NCBI GenBank assembly: GCA_964508655.1
Contig: CAZDUO010000007.1
Location: forward strand, 1-64,000
Direction of reading: 5' to 3'
DNA: 64,000 bases
DNA from: VBAS01 sp964508655
Lineage (GTDB): Bacteria; Bacteroidota; Bacteroidia; Chitinophagales; Chitinophagaceae
Below, in pieces: positions 49,723 to 59,720 of this stretch. Position 1 is the stretch's first letter, and each line of letters starts with the position of its first letter. The notes under the pieces were generated by a model. The model was not told the DNA's origin and ran no database searches. It saw only the letters and a program-made list of their open reading frames with translations. The position numbers and the translations under genes were made by a program.

Positions 49723-49877
49723 TTTAACCCAAATTTTTCAATAGAAAAATTTGCCCCCGGCTGACAAAAAATCCAAAGGATTTTTGTCAGGGTTAACCCC
49801 GACATCCCGACGTATATAGTCGGGATCGTCGGCCCCTCGGGCAGATTTTGCAGTTGAACTGCAAAATCTGGGTTTAA
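49723..49877. repeat. 155-bp double two-hairpin element
   Basis: Four hairpins follow one another. H1: CAAATTTTTC/GAAAAATTTG (10 bp, 49730-49753). H2: arms of 13-14 bp, 49761-49790. H3: 13-bp arms with one bulge, 49799-49832, core ATCCCGAC/GTCGGGAT. H4: 14-bp arms around one G, 49842-49870. H1+H2 are framed by TTAACCC (49724-49730) and GGGTTAA (49790-49796). H3+H4 are framed by TTAACCC (49793-49799) and GGGTTTAA (49870-49877). So two units of the same design share GGGTTAACCC. No ORF or RNA family is recognised. Confidence 0.75.
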
Positions 49878-49997
49878 CAAATACCAATCAACAATTGAGC
49901 GCAGGCTTATTACCTTTTGGTACTTAATTTGCCCTAAGGGTACGATTGTCTATTTTTACAAATTAAAGCGCTGCGTCTGAAGACTTTCAGGAAAATA

Positions 49998-52900
49998 TTG
50001 AAGTGGTTTTTGCTCTCCCTGCTTTTTCTCCTCATAGCAGCCATCGTTTTCATCAATACTGACTGGGGGCAGAATATTATTCTTCGCCGTGTCACTTCCA
50101 GGCTGTCGAAAAACCTGCAGGCTAAAATCAAAATAAAACATGTCAGCTTTTCCCTGTTCAATAAAATGAATCTTGCAGATGTGCTTGTGGAAGACCAGCA
50201 AAAAGACACCTTGCTGTATGCAGGAAAAATAAGAGTTCGTATTACCGACTGGTTTTTTTTAAAAGATAAAATTGAGCTGCATTATGCCGGGCTTGAGGAC
50301 GCAACCATTAAATTGAACCGTTCCGATTCTGTTTGGAATTACCAGTTCCTGGTTGATTATTTTGCTGGCGGCGGCGGCAGCAACGGCGGTAAAAAAGAAA
50401 CCGTAGAGCTGAATCTGAAAAAAATTGATTTAAAAAACATCACACTGCTGCAGCAGGATAAATGGCGGGGCGAAGACAAAATGCTGCAACTGGAAACCAT
50501 GAGCCTCGATGCCGATGAAATAAATTTTGCCACACGCAATATTGAAATTAACTCTCTCCGTTTTACCCGTCCTTTATTTCATTTAAAAAACTACCCGGGC
50601 CTGAAGCCAAAAAAGAAAAAACTAACCGGTGACGAAGAAAACGGCGAAGAGGAAACTACGGACACCACGCTGAAGTGGAACGCCGCCGGCTGGCTTGTGC
50701 ATGCTGACAGGATAGAAATTAATAATGGCAATTTTATAAATGAAAAACAATCCATCACAGCCTATCACGATTATTTCGACGGCAGGTTTATTGATTTTTC
50801 TACTATTGATGGCGTTTTTACCGATGTAAATTTTATCAGGGACAGCATTTCCGCTTCGCTGAAGCTGAAAACAAAAGAGCGCAGCGGTTTTGAAGTAAAA
50901 TCCATGAAGGCCGAAGTGAAGTTTACACCACAAGAGATGGCCTTTGATAAAATGGAAATCATTACCAACAACAGCATCATCCGTGATTATTTCAGGATGA
51001 GCTATTCAGACATAAGCGATATGGATGATTTCATTCATAAAGTGAGAATGCAGGCCCGGTTTACAGATGCGGAAGTGGACAGCGATGATATTGCCTTTTT
51101 TGCCCCGGCGGCCGGCCAATGGAAAAAGAAAATCAAAGTAAACGGCCCGGCCCGCGGAACGGTGGACGATTTATTTGCCAATGAAATGACGATTGAGGCC
51201 GGCAACAACACTTTTCTCAATGGCGATATCAGCCTGACCGGGTTACCTGATATCAACAAAACATTTATTGATTTTAAAGCAAACAAATTCCGCACAAACT
51301 ATGTTGATGCAGCTACTTTTTTCCCGGTCATCAGGAAAACTACCGCCGTACAGTTGCAGAATATTTCTTACCTCGATTTTGACGGCAGTTTCACCGGCTT
51401 CTTAAAAGACTTTGTTACCTACGGCACCATCCGCACCAACCTGGGCACATTGACCAGCGACCTGAACATGAAACTGCCGGATGGAAAAGAACCGCTGTAT
51501 TCCGGCAATATCGCATCGCAGGATTTCCAACTCGGGCAGTTTATCAATAACCCGGAAATCGGGGCTATTTCATTTTCGGGACAGGTAAAAGGAAGTGGAG
51601 TAAAATGGAACAGCATTATTGCCGATGTGGATGCGACAGTAAACCGGTTTACCTTCAAAAATTATCAATACGAGAATATTAAAACCAAAGGCAACCTGAA
51701 CAGGAGGGTATTTACCGGTAATTTTTCAATCAATGATTCCAATGCCATTGCATCCATGGACGGCATTATTGATTTCAGGAGTGATGTACCTAAATTTAAT
51801 TTCCTTGCCGACGTGGGCGGCATCAACCTGGCGCCGCTGCACATACTGGATGAAAATTATTCATTCAAAGGCAAGCTTGATTTTGATTTTTCCAGCAGCA
51901 GCATTGACAACTTTATCGGCACAGCCCGCATCAGCAGCGCTGAAATTTCAAAAGACGGCAAATCGCTGCCGCTTGATTCGCTGGTAGTTTACTCCCGGTA
52001 TATTGATGGGACAAAACATTTCACCATCAATTCAAAGGAACTGGAAGGCAGTATTGTCGGAAATTTTTCTGTTGAAAACCTGCCGGATGCTTATCGTCTT
52101 TTCCTGAACAAATATTACCCTTCATACATCAGGCCGCCTGTGCGGAAAATCCGCGACCAGGCCTTCAGCTTTTCTTTCCGTACCAATTATATTTCCGATT
52201 ATATCCGGCTTTTCGACAGCACCATTGACGGGTTTAACAACAGCGAAATCAGCGGAAGGCTGAATACGGTTGAAAACGTAGTGGAGTTGAATACGTATGT
52301 TCCCTCTGTTTTGCTGAAAGGCTACGAATTTCAAAATGTGAATGTAACCGGCAAAGGGACATTGGAAAATCTTGGGCTCACCGCTACGGTGGATTATCTG
52401 AAAGTAAACGACAGTATCAGCTTTCCTTTTGCCAAAGTGGAGCTGCTGGCAAAAAATGATTCGACAAAAATCAGTTTAGTCACGGAAAGCAGTAATAAAA
52501 ATATACAGGGCGGCTCCATCAGCGCCCTGGTCACCACTTTTAACGACGGGCTGGCCGTTCGCTTCGATACGTCGCAGTTTGTACTGAACGGCAAACGCTG
52601 GTCCATAGAAAAAGACGGGGAACTGGAATTGCGGTCCAGTACAATTTCGCACAGCGAGATAGTGCTGAAAGAAAGCAACCAGGAAGTAGTAATAAAAACC
52701 CTGCCTTCCGATATCGGCAACTGGAATGATTTGAAAATTGACCTGAAGAACTTCAATATCGGTGATGTGACGACACTCCTGGTACGTTCAAACAAAATAG
52801 AGGGCCTGCTGGACGGCAATATCACCATTGAAGACCCTGTAAAGACCTTCAATGTGGTTTCAGACATACAAACTGATCAGTTACGGCTCGATGGAGATTC

Positions 52901-54791
52901 CCTTGGCCAGGTTAAAGCTCATGTATTTTATGAAAATAAAACCGGGAAACTGACGGCCAGCGGGAAAAACCTGGACCCTGATGAGAAAATTGAATTTGAC
53001 CTGGCGCTATTCCTGAAAAATCTTGCTTCAAACGGGGAAGATATAATTACAATCACACCTGAAAATTACCCGGTTGATATTGTAAAGCGGTTTATCGGTA
53101 CGTTGTTTACCGATCTGAGGGGTTATGCTACCGGCCAGTTAAAAATCATCGGCCAGGGGGATAAAAGAAAATATGTGGGCAAGGCCAGGCTTCATGACGC
53201 CGGGTTGAAAGTAATTTTTACCCAGTGTTTTTATAAAATAAATGATTCGGAAATAAATTTCAGGGAAGATGCGCTGGACCTCGGTACATTAAAGCTGGTG
53301 GATACTGTAACAAATAACACAGCGACACTCAGCCGGGGAATAATCAAACACGATTCATGGAAAAACATGCAGTTTGATATCCTTGCAAGGGTGGATAATA
53401 ACCCTATGCTGCTGCTGAACACAACAGCAAAAGACAACAGCGCTTTTTATGGCTATGCCAGGGGCACCGGCACATTTTCACTGACAGGACCGCAAGCCAA
53501 TATGCGGATGAGGATAACCGGAAAAGCATCAGAAACAGACAGCTCCTATATCACCATACCCAACAGTACCAGCCGTGAAAGCGGTGGCCTGGCTGATTTT
53601 CTGATTGAAAGAAAATACGGAAGAGAGATAAGTGATACTGTTATCCGCAGCGGGCAAACCAACCTGACCTATGATGTGGAATTGAGCGCCAACCCCATGG
53701 TGAACGTGAAAGTGATTCTGGATGAACTGACAAATGATGAAATACGCGGCCGTGGTGAAGGCAACCTGCATATTAATTCGGGCACTTCGGAGCCGCTCAG
53801 CATCAGGGGACGTTATAATATCAATGAAGGAAATTACAAATTCACCTTCCAGTCTTTTTTCAAAAAACCCTTTGAGTTGAAAAAAGACGCCGATAACTAT
53901 ATCGAGTGGACAGGCGATCCGTATCATCCTACTGTGAAAATTGATGCGGTTTATACCACTACAAAGAAGGTTGATTTTTCGCCCTTGCTAAGCTACAACC
54001 CTTCCGGCCCGTCCAGTGCTGCGGGTATCCGGGATTATGTATATGTGATAGCACACCTTACCGGCGACCTGTTCAAACCCGACATTAAGTTTGCTCTCGA
54101 TTTTCCGGCGGAAAGTCCTCCCAAAAAAGATGTAACAGTTTCGTTTGTGGTTGACCAGCTGCAGCAAAATGAAAACGAGCTGAACAAGCATGTGGCTTTT
54201 CTTGTTGTGTTCAACAGTTTTGCACCTACCGAGGTAGGTTCATCACTGGATTTCTCATCGGGCGTTGACCTGGTGGTTAATTCCATTTCAGGATTTCTTA
54301 GCGGAGAAATCAATCGGTTACTGAACAATTTCCTCACGAAGAAACTGAATATCGAAGGATTGAATATTAATTTTTCCGGTTCACTGTACGATCCTAATCT
54401 GTTTGGCGAAAGTGGGGGCATTTCAGGTTACGAACGGACTGACTTTAACCTGGTGATTGCAAAATCCATACTGAAAAACCGGGCAATCATTACATTTGAA
54501 GGCACAGCCGATGTGCCTATTCAAAGTTCTTCGCAACTGAAAACCGACTTGCTGAAAAATGTAACCACCGAGTTCCTGATAAACAAAAGCGGTACGGTAC
54601 GGGCAACAATTTTTTACAAGGAAAATATTGACTTTCTCACCAATACCGCATCTACCGGCGGCGGCATCAAATCCAGGCGCTATGGTGGAAGTCTTGCTTA
54701 TCGCAAGGAAGGCAACCGGCTCAGGGATCTTTTTACCCGGAAGAAAAAACTACAGGCGCCTGCAGCCGTAGAAAAGAAAGATGGCAATTAA
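49998..54791 (+). CDS. tamB: TamB-like translocation and assembly module / inter-membrane lipid-transport protein
   Basis: The 1,597-residue protein has an N-terminal membrane anchor (FLLSLLFLLIAAIVFINTDW), a very long repetitive beta-groove (AsmA/TamB type) and the conserved C-terminal TamB DUF490 domain. The latter includes LSANPMVNVKVILDELTNDE, RGRYNINEGNYKFTFQSFFK, FALDFPAESPPKKDVTVSFV and LNINFSGSLYDPNLFGESGG. TamB-type proteins bridge inner and outer membranes for lipid transport or protein assembly. There is no in-frame ATG: TTG 49998 is one start, but the frame is open upstream to 49938 with a basic ALRLKTFRKILK segment that would suit an anchor, so an unusual start (ATT 49962 or CTG 49971) is possible. 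Confidence 0.9.
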   Translation: MKWFLLSLLFLLIAAIVFINTDWGQNIILRRVTSRLSKNLQAKIKIKHVSFSLFNKMNLADVLVEDQQKDTLLYAGKIRVRITDWFFLKDKIELHYAGLEDATIKLNRSDSVWNYQFLVDYFAGGGGSNGGKKETVELNLKKIDLKNITLLQQDKWRGEDKMLQLETMSLDADEINFATRNIEINSLRFTRPLFHLKNYPGLKPKKKKLTGDEENGEEETTDTTLKWNAAGWLVHADRIEINNGNFINEKQSITAYHDYFDGRFIDFSTIDGVFTDVNFIRDSISASLKLKTKERSGFEVKSMKAEVKFTPQEMAFDKMEIITNNSIIRDYFRMSYSDISDMDDFIHKVRMQARFTDAEVDSDDIAFFAPAAGQWKKKIKVNGPARGTVDDLFANEMTIEAGNNTFLNGDISLTGLPDINKTFIDFKANKFRTNYVDAATFFPVIRKTTAVQLQNISYLDFDGSFTGFLKDFVTYGTIRTNLGTLTSDLNMKLPDGKEPLYSGNIASQDFQLGQFINNPEIGAISFSGQVKGSGVKWNSIIADVDATVNRFTFKNYQYENIKTKGNLNRRVFTGNFSINDSNAIASMDGIIDFRSDVPKFNFLADVGGINLAPLHILDENYSFKGKLDFDFSSSSIDNFIGTARISSAEISKDGKSLPLDSLVVYSRYIDGTKHFTINSKELEGSIVGNFSVENLPDAYRLFLNKYYPSYIRPPVRKIRDQAFSFSFRTNYISDYIRLFDSTIDGFNNSEISGRLNTVENVVELNTYVPSVLLKGYEFQNVNVTGKGTLENLGLTATVDYLKVNDSISFPFAKVELLAKNDSTKISLVTESSNKNIQGGSISALVTTFNDGLAVRFDTSQFVLNGKRWSIEKDGELELRSSTISHSEIVLKESNQEVVIKTLPSDIGNWNDLKIDLKNFNIGDVTTLLVRSNKIEGLLDGNITIEDPVKTFNVVSDIQTDQLRLDGDSLGQVKAHVFYENKTGKLTASGKNLDPDEKIEFDLALFLKNLASNGEDIITITPENYPVDIVKRFIGTLFTDLRGYATGQLKIIGQGDKRKYVGKARLHDAGLKVIFTQCFYKINDSEINFREDALDLGTLKLVDTVTNNTATLSRGIIKHDSWKNMQFDILARVDNNPMLLLNTTAKDNSAFYGYARGTGTFSLTGPQANMRMRITGKASETDSSYITIPNSTSRESGGLADFLIERKYGREISDTVIRSGQTNLTYDVELSANPMVNVKVILDELTNDEIRGRGEGNLHINSGTSEPLSIRGRYNINEGNYKFTFQSFFKKPFELKKDADNYIEWTGDPYHPTVKIDAVYTTTKKVDFSPLLSYNPSGPSSAAGIRDYVYVIAHLTGDLFKPDIKFALDFPAESPPKKDVTVSFVVDQLQQNENELNKHVAFLVVFNSFAPTEVGSSLDFSSGVDLVVNSISGFLSGEINRLLNNFLTKKLNIEGLNINFSGSLYDPNLFGESGGISGYERTDFNLVIAKSILKNRAIITFEGTADVPIQSSSQLKTDLLKNVTTEFLINKSGTVRATIFYKENIDFLTNTASTGGGIKSRRYGGSLAYRKEGNRLRDLFTRKKKLQAPAAVEKKDGN

Positions 54792-54792
54792 G

Positions 54793-54893
54793 GAGAAATT
54801 CCAAAACACAATAATCAAATTCCAAAAAACCCTTTTCGGAATCGAGAATTTGGAATCTGGGATTTGGGATTTGGAATTTATTCCCTGTCATTC
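54793..54893. repeat. Word-repeat tract (GGAATTTGGAAT / GGGATTTGG type)
   Basis: Complementary halves (AATTCCAAAA words on the left, GGAATCTGGGATTTGG words on the right) lie between convergent tamB and ribBA and can fold back. Confidence 0.6.
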
Positions 54894-56102
54894 ATCATCA
54901 TCCATAATTTCATGCCCCAGTTTATCCCGCTTTGTCTGCAGGTATTTTTCGTTGTGCGGGTTGGGAGAAATTTCAATGGGAATGTTTTCTACTATTTCCA
55001 GTCCATAGCCAATAAGTCCTACCCGCTTTTTGGGATTGTTGCTGATGAGTTTGAGCTTTGAAATTCCGAGATGCCGCAATATTTGCGCCCCGATGCCATA
55101 ATCCCGTTGATCCATCTGGAAGCCGAGGTGCAGGTTGGCTTCCACGGTATCGAGCCCCTGCTCCTGCAGGCGGTAGGCTTTTAGTTTATTCAATAACCCG
55201 ATGCCCCTGCCCTCCTGGTTCATGTACAGTATGGCGCCTTTACCTTCTATTTCTACCATCTTCATTGCCGTGTGCAGTTGTTCGCCGCAATCGCAACGCA
55301 ACGAGCCAAGAATATCGCCTGTAAAGCAGGATGAATGCACCCGCACCATCACCGGTTCATCTTTTTCCCAACTGCCCTTTACCAGGGCAAGGTGTTCATT
55401 GCTGGAATATTTTTCTTTAAAAGCGATGAGGGTGAAATGGCCGTACCGTGTGGGCATATCTACCCTTACTACTTCTTCAATCAGCGAATCTCTTTTTATA
55501 CGGTATTCAATCAGGTCTTTGATTGAAATGATTTTGAAATCGAATTTCCTTGCCACTTCAATCAACTCAGGCAGCCGTGCCATAGTGCCATCGTCATTCA
55601 TTATTTCCACCAGCACGCCTCCGTACGGCGGGTCGAAACCGGCAAGGCGGGTAAGGTCAATGGCTGCCTCAGTGTGTCCGGCCCGGCGCAGCACTCCTCC
55701 TTTTTTGGCACGCAGCGGAAAAACGTGACCGGGTTTGCCAAGGTCTGAAGTTTTTGTAAAAGGATTTATCAGCGCCTGGATAGTTTTAGAGCGGTCGTGT
55801 GCTGAAATGCCGGTAGTGCAACCATGCCCGAGTAAATCAACAGAAACGGTAAAAGCCGTTTCATGCAAGGCAGTATTATTGTTTACCATCAGTTCAAGAC
55901 CCAGTTCATCACATCGGTCTTCGACCAGGGCCACACAAATAAGTCCCCGGCCGTGCTTGCTCATAAAGTTAATTACCTCCGGACTGGCATGCCGGGCAGC
56001 CACAATAAAATCGCCTTCATTTTCACGATCTTCATCGTCAACCACCACCACCAGCTTGCCGGCCCTGATTTCTTCAATTGCCTTTTCAATTTTATCAAAC
56101 AT
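54888..56102 (-). CDS. ribBA: Bifunctional 3,4-dihydroxy-2-butanone-4-phosphate synthase / GTP cyclohydrolase II
   Basis: Makes both early riboflavin precursors. The 404-residue protein has an N-terminal DHBP synthase (VVVVDDEDRENEGDFIVAAR; TGISAHDRSKTIQALINP; GHVFPLRAKKGGVLRRAGHT) and a C-terminal GTP cyclohydrolase II with the zinc cysteines in HSSCFTGDILGSLRCDCGEQ and the site YMNQEGRGIGL. All key residues are present. No FMN riboswitch is visible in the 190 bp upstream. Confidence 0.97.
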   Translation of the reverse strand: MFDKIEKAIEEIRAGKLVVVVDDEDRENEGDFIVAARHASPEVINFMSKHGRGLICVALVEDRCDELGLELMVNNNTALHETAFTVSVDLLGHGCTTGISAHDRSKTIQALINPFTKTSDLGKPGHVFPLRAKKGGVLRRAGHTEAAIDLTRLAGFDPPYGGVLVEIMNDDGTMARLPELIEVARKFDFKIISIKDLIEYRIKRDSLIEEVVRVDMPTRYGHFTLIAFKEKYSSNEHLALVKGSWEKDEPVMVRVHSSCFTGDILGSLRCDCGEQLHTAMKMVEIEGKGAILYMNQEGRGIGLLNKLKAYRLQEQGLDTVEANLHLGFQMDQRDYGIGAQILRHLGISKLKLISNNPKKRVGLIGYGLEIVENIPIEISPNPHNEKYLQTKRDKLGHEIMDDDE

Positions 56103-56118
56103 ACCGGATGAATTTTGA

Positions 56119-56126
56119 CAAATTTA
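56119..56126 (-). promoter_or_regulatory. -7 promoter element TAAATTTG before ribBA
   Basis: Full match to TAnnTTTG on the minus strand, 16 bp before the ATG. Confidence 0.4.
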
Positions 56127-56295
56127 CAAACTATAAAGTGTAAAGAAGGTGGAGAATATTTTGCAGAACAAAGCAGCGTTTTCGGGGGAACTGTGCGTTC
56201 TTAATTAAATAATACACCGGGCCGAAATTTGTGAATATTTGGCTATATTTAAGCGGTGATATTTCCCTTTCTTTGCAACCAATAAACTAAAACAT

Positions 56296-59200
56296 ATGCT
56301 TAAGAGAACAATTCAGGCAATCGCATTACTGCTTGCTGTTCCATTCATTACTGCTGCACAGGAAACCGCAAGCGGCATTGGCGGCTCGGTAAAAGGCAGC
56401 ACCGGCGATGCGCTGGTTGGCGCCACTATAACCGCTACGCATATTCCCACAGGTACTGTTTATCGTGTGGTGGCCCGTGCCGGTGGCCGCTACGATATCA
56501 GCAACATGACGCCAGGAGGTCCTTATCTTATAGTAGCCACTTTTGTTGGCTTCCAGGATGAAAAAAGAGAAGATGTGTACCTGGTTTTGGGGGAAAAAAG
56601 CCGCTATGATTTTGCCCTTGTTGATAAAACAGGAACCCTTACCGAACTGGTGGTGACTACCCGCCGGGCTTCCACCCAGGGTAAGGGTGGAACTGAAACT
56701 GGCATCAGCCAGGATAAGGTAACCAATATTCCCACGGTATCACGGAGCCTGAACGATTACCTGCGTTATACTCCTCAGGCCAAAATAACCGGCGATGGCG
56801 GTGTTTCCATTGCCGGCCAGAATAACCGGTACAATGCCTTCTATATTGACGGAGCAATCAATAATGATGTGTTTGGTTTGGCAGCCTCTGGCACCAACGG
56901 CGGCCAGGCAAACATTAACCCGATTTCAATTGATGCTATTGACCAGTTCCAGGTGGTCATTTCGCCTTTCGATGCATCCATCGGCGGGTTTACCGGCGGT
57001 GGCATTAATGCCACAACCCGCGGTGGCACCAACGAGTTGAAGGGTTCGGCCTGGTATTATTACCGAAATGAAAGTCTTGCAGGAAAAACACCTGGCAATG
57101 TGCCGGATAACCTCCGCACCAAACTGCCGGATTTGAAAAATAAAATCGCCGGCTTCCGTGTGGGAGGCCCAATTGTAAAAAACAAACTTTTCTTTTTTAT
57201 TTTGGCTGAACTGGAAAGAAATGAAAGACCTCAACTGTTCAGTTTTGCCAATTATCGCGGCTTTGCTACAGCTGATTCAGTAAACAAGCTTATTAATTTT
57301 CTGAAGACATCCTTTAATTACGACCCGGGTTCATTCCTCGATGTGCCGGAAAAAGTGGAAGCCAACCGTATTACCGCCAAGCTTGACTGGAATATGAACA
57401 CCAATAACCGCATTTCGTTAAGTTACAGGTTAAACGACGGCAAACGCTTTAATACCAGCGGGGGAAGCAGCACCCGGATTAATTTCTTTAACAACGGATA
57501 TATTTTCCCCAACTCCACCAATACCTACACGGCTGAATGGCGCAGCAGTATGAAAAGAAATTCTTCCAACCGGTTGCTGATTACTTTTACGGATGTGGAA
57601 GACAACCGGGACCCCATTGGCGACCGCTTTCCCCGTGTAACAATTAACGACGGTACGGGGGGTACCAATGGTTATATTATCGGCACCGAAAACTTTTCAA
57701 CAGGTAATTACCTGTTGCAAAAAAATCTTACTTTTTACGATGCGTATAAATTTTATATCGGAAATAATTTATTTACCATTGGCGCCGATATTCTTTACAG
57801 CAAAGTAAACAACCTGTTCATCCGTGATTTGTTTGGCAACTATACTTACGCATCGCTGAACGACTTTATTACGAATGCAAGGCCTACCCGTTACGACCGC
57901 ACCTTCTCATTACTGGAAACCAAAACGGATGAAAAAAATTCGCCATCTGCCGCAAAATTTAAATACTGGAATCTTGCATTTTTTATTAATGATGAAATAA
58001 AAGCCACCGATAAACTGACTGTCAACTGGGGCATCAGGGCAGATAAAACAGTCTTTCCTGACGACCCGAGAGTAGATCCATTCTTTAATGACACAGCCAT
58101 CGCAGCCATCTCGGCATATTATAATATGCGTGGCGCCCGGTCAGGCCAGATGGCAGAAGTGAGCTGGTCAATTTCACCACGGGTCGGTTTTGTTTATAAA
58201 CTAACAGATGAAAACCTGATCATCCGTGGCGGTGCGGGTTTCTTCACCGGGCGTATGCCGCTGGTATGGCCGGGCGGTGTTTACAATAATACGGGGAACA
58301 ATCTCGGCTCAGTAGGTGTGAATAACCCCAATATAACGTTCCGTGCCGATCCGTTTAATCAATATGGGCCGACCGATTTCGGAATCAGCCTTGCTAATGC
58401 AAAGGGCCAGGTAGACCTGATTTCTGAAGAATTTAAGCTCCCCCGTGTACTTCGCACTTCAGTAGGTGTAGATAAAAACCTGGGCAAAGGCTGGAATTTT
58501 ACCATAGAAGGAATGTATTCCAAGGTGATTAATGAAATTTATTACCAGAACATCAATATCATACCGCCATCCTTGATGTCAGTAGGACCCGGCGCCAGAA
58601 CGGTTTATACTTTCAGCGGCACGCCAAATCGCATTCCCATGAGGGCAGGCGGAGTTAATCCCTATGCCGGCGGCGAAATTTTCCTGCTTTACAATAATCC
58701 CAACAGGAAACAGGGCGGATTTGCTTACAACTTCACTGCCATCATTGATAAAAAATTCCGTAAAGGATTTGCAGCTACCCTGAGTTATACTTATGGCAAT
58801 TCGGTGGTGCTGAACGAAGGCACCAGCTCGCAAAACAACTCGCAATGGCGTTTTATGGAAACAGTGAACGGCCGCAATTTCCTGGGCCGCTCTACTTCTG
58901 ATTTTGATATCGGCCATCGCTTTTACGGATACCTATCCAAGAAATTCTCTTATGCCAAAAACAAGCTTGGCACTACCATCACGCTGGTGCTGAATTCGCA
59001 ACAGGGTCAGCCTTTCAGCTACGTGTATAGCGCCAGCCTTGTAGGCGACCGGGCACGAGGTGAAACAAATGACCTCATTTACATCCCCACGGCTTCTGAA
59101 GTACAAACTATGATTTTCCTGAGCAATACTATAAGCGGGGTTACTTATACCCAGGCTGAACAAAGAACCATGCTGGAGAATTATATCCGTGGCTCGAAAT

Positions 59201-59568
59201 ACCTGAATAAAAGCCGCGGCCGCTTTGCCGAAAGAAATGGCGACCGCCTCCCCTGGCAATCATTGCTTGACCTGAAAGTGCAACAGGATTTTAATCTGAA
59301 ACTGGGAAATAAAACCTATACCATCCAGGTAAGTTACGATGTGTACAATTTCACGAATATGCTGAGCAAACGCTGGGGACAGACTTATTTCCTGACAAAT
59401 GATAACTATTCTCTCATCCAGTTTGCCGGCTTTGTAAGTGCAACCAACCTCACCCCGCAATTCCGTTTCAACCCGCAAACGGGTAAACCCTGGAACCTGA
59501 GCACCAGCAATGCGCCCGGCTTAAGTGCAAGATGGATAAGCCAGCTGGGAGCCAGAATTATATTCTGA
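56296..59568 (+). CDS. Oar-like TonB-dependent outer-membrane receptor
   Basis: The 1,090-residue protein has a signal peptide (LLLAVPFITAAQ), an N-terminal carboxypeptidase-regulatory domain (residues about 25-105, GGSVKGSTGDALVGATITAT), a plug (SLNDYLRYTPQAKI; FSPFDASIGGFTGGGINATT, starting SPFDASIG) and a large outer-membrane barrel ending in the aromatic residue of GARIIF. The combination is typical of Oar/OmpA-like receptors of Bacteroidota, which import or display peptides and other ligands. It depends on a TonB system; a TonB-like gene starts 4 kb downstream. Confidence 0.92.
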   Translation: MLKRTIQAIALLLAVPFITAAQETASGIGGSVKGSTGDALVGATITATHIPTGTVYRVVARAGGRYDISNMTPGGPYLIVATFVGFQDEKREDVYLVLGEKSRYDFALVDKTGTLTELVVTTRRASTQGKGGTETGISQDKVTNIPTVSRSLNDYLRYTPQAKITGDGGVSIAGQNNRYNAFYIDGAINNDVFGLAASGTNGGQANINPISIDAIDQFQVVISPFDASIGGFTGGGINATTRGGTNELKGSAWYYYRNESLAGKTPGNVPDNLRTKLPDLKNKIAGFRVGGPIVKNKLFFFILAELERNERPQLFSFANYRGFATADSVNKLINFLKTSFNYDPGSFLDVPEKVEANRITAKLDWNMNTNNRISLSYRLNDGKRFNTSGGSSTRINFFNNGYIFPNSTNTYTAEWRSSMKRNSSNRLLITFTDVEDNRDPIGDRFPRVTINDGTGGTNGYIIGTENFSTGNYLLQKNLTFYDAYKFYIGNNLFTIGADILYSKVNNLFIRDLFGNYTYASLNDFITNARPTRYDRTFSLLETKTDEKNSPSAAKFKYWNLAFFINDEIKATDKLTVNWGIRADKTVFPDDPRVDPFFNDTAIAAISAYYNMRGARSGQMAEVSWSISPRVGFVYKLTDENLIIRGGAGFFTGRMPLVWPGGVYNNTGNNLGSVGVNNPNITFRADPFNQYGPTDFGISLANAKGQVDLISEEFKLPRVLRTSVGVDKNLGKGWNFTIEGMYSKVINEIYYQNINIIPPSLMSVGPGARTVYTFSGTPNRIPMRAGGVNPYAGGEIFLLYNNPNRKQGGFAYNFTAIIDKKFRKGFAATLSYTYGNSVVLNEGTSSQNNSQWRFMETVNGRNFLGRSTSDFDIGHRFYGYLSKKFSYAKNKLGTTITLVLNSQQGQPFSYVYSASLVGDRARGETNDLIYIPTASEVQTMIFLSNTISGVTYTQAEQRTMLENYIRGSKYLNKSRGRFAERNGDRLPWQSLLDLKVQQDFNLKLGNKTYTIQVSYDVYNFTNMLSKRWGQTYFLTNDNYSLIQFAGFVSATNLTPQFRFNPQTGKPWNLSTSNAPGLSARWISQLGARIIF

Positions 59569-59580
59569 GAAGCTAAGGAC

Positions 59581-59620
59581 AAATAAAAATCCCCTGATAA
59601 AACAGGGGATTTTTATTTGC
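59581..59620. terminator. Long bidirectional terminator
   Basis: A perfect 17-bp stem (CAAATAAAAATCCCCTG with its complement, loop ATAAAA) with A/T-rich flanks on both sides lies 13 bp past the receptor gene and could also serve the opposite strand. Confidence 0.85.
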
Positions 59621-59644
59621 AATAACTTTTTTTCTACCCATTCC

Positions 59645-59662
59645 TGCCTGCGTATGCAGGCA
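59645..59662. repeat. TGCCTGC-GTAT-GCAGGCA palindrome
   Basis: A perfect 7-bp hairpin, followed by a TTTTGACTCACGACTATTGACTG word tract at 59707-59730 that runs to the esterase stop. Confidence 0.45.
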
Positions 59663-59720
59663 TCTGTCAATGATCATTAAAATCATCGATAATTACCAAC
59701 TGTCACCTTTTGACTCACGA

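Noticed and set aside
49596..49880. Minus-strand ORF of 94 codons across the hairpin element
   Set aside because: It reads through palindromes and the end of the barrel gene; not credible as protein.
56103..56295. Possible FMN riboswitch before ribBA
   Set aside because: I looked for the conserved FMN aptamer pattern on the minus strand and saw none; only a -7 element is visible.
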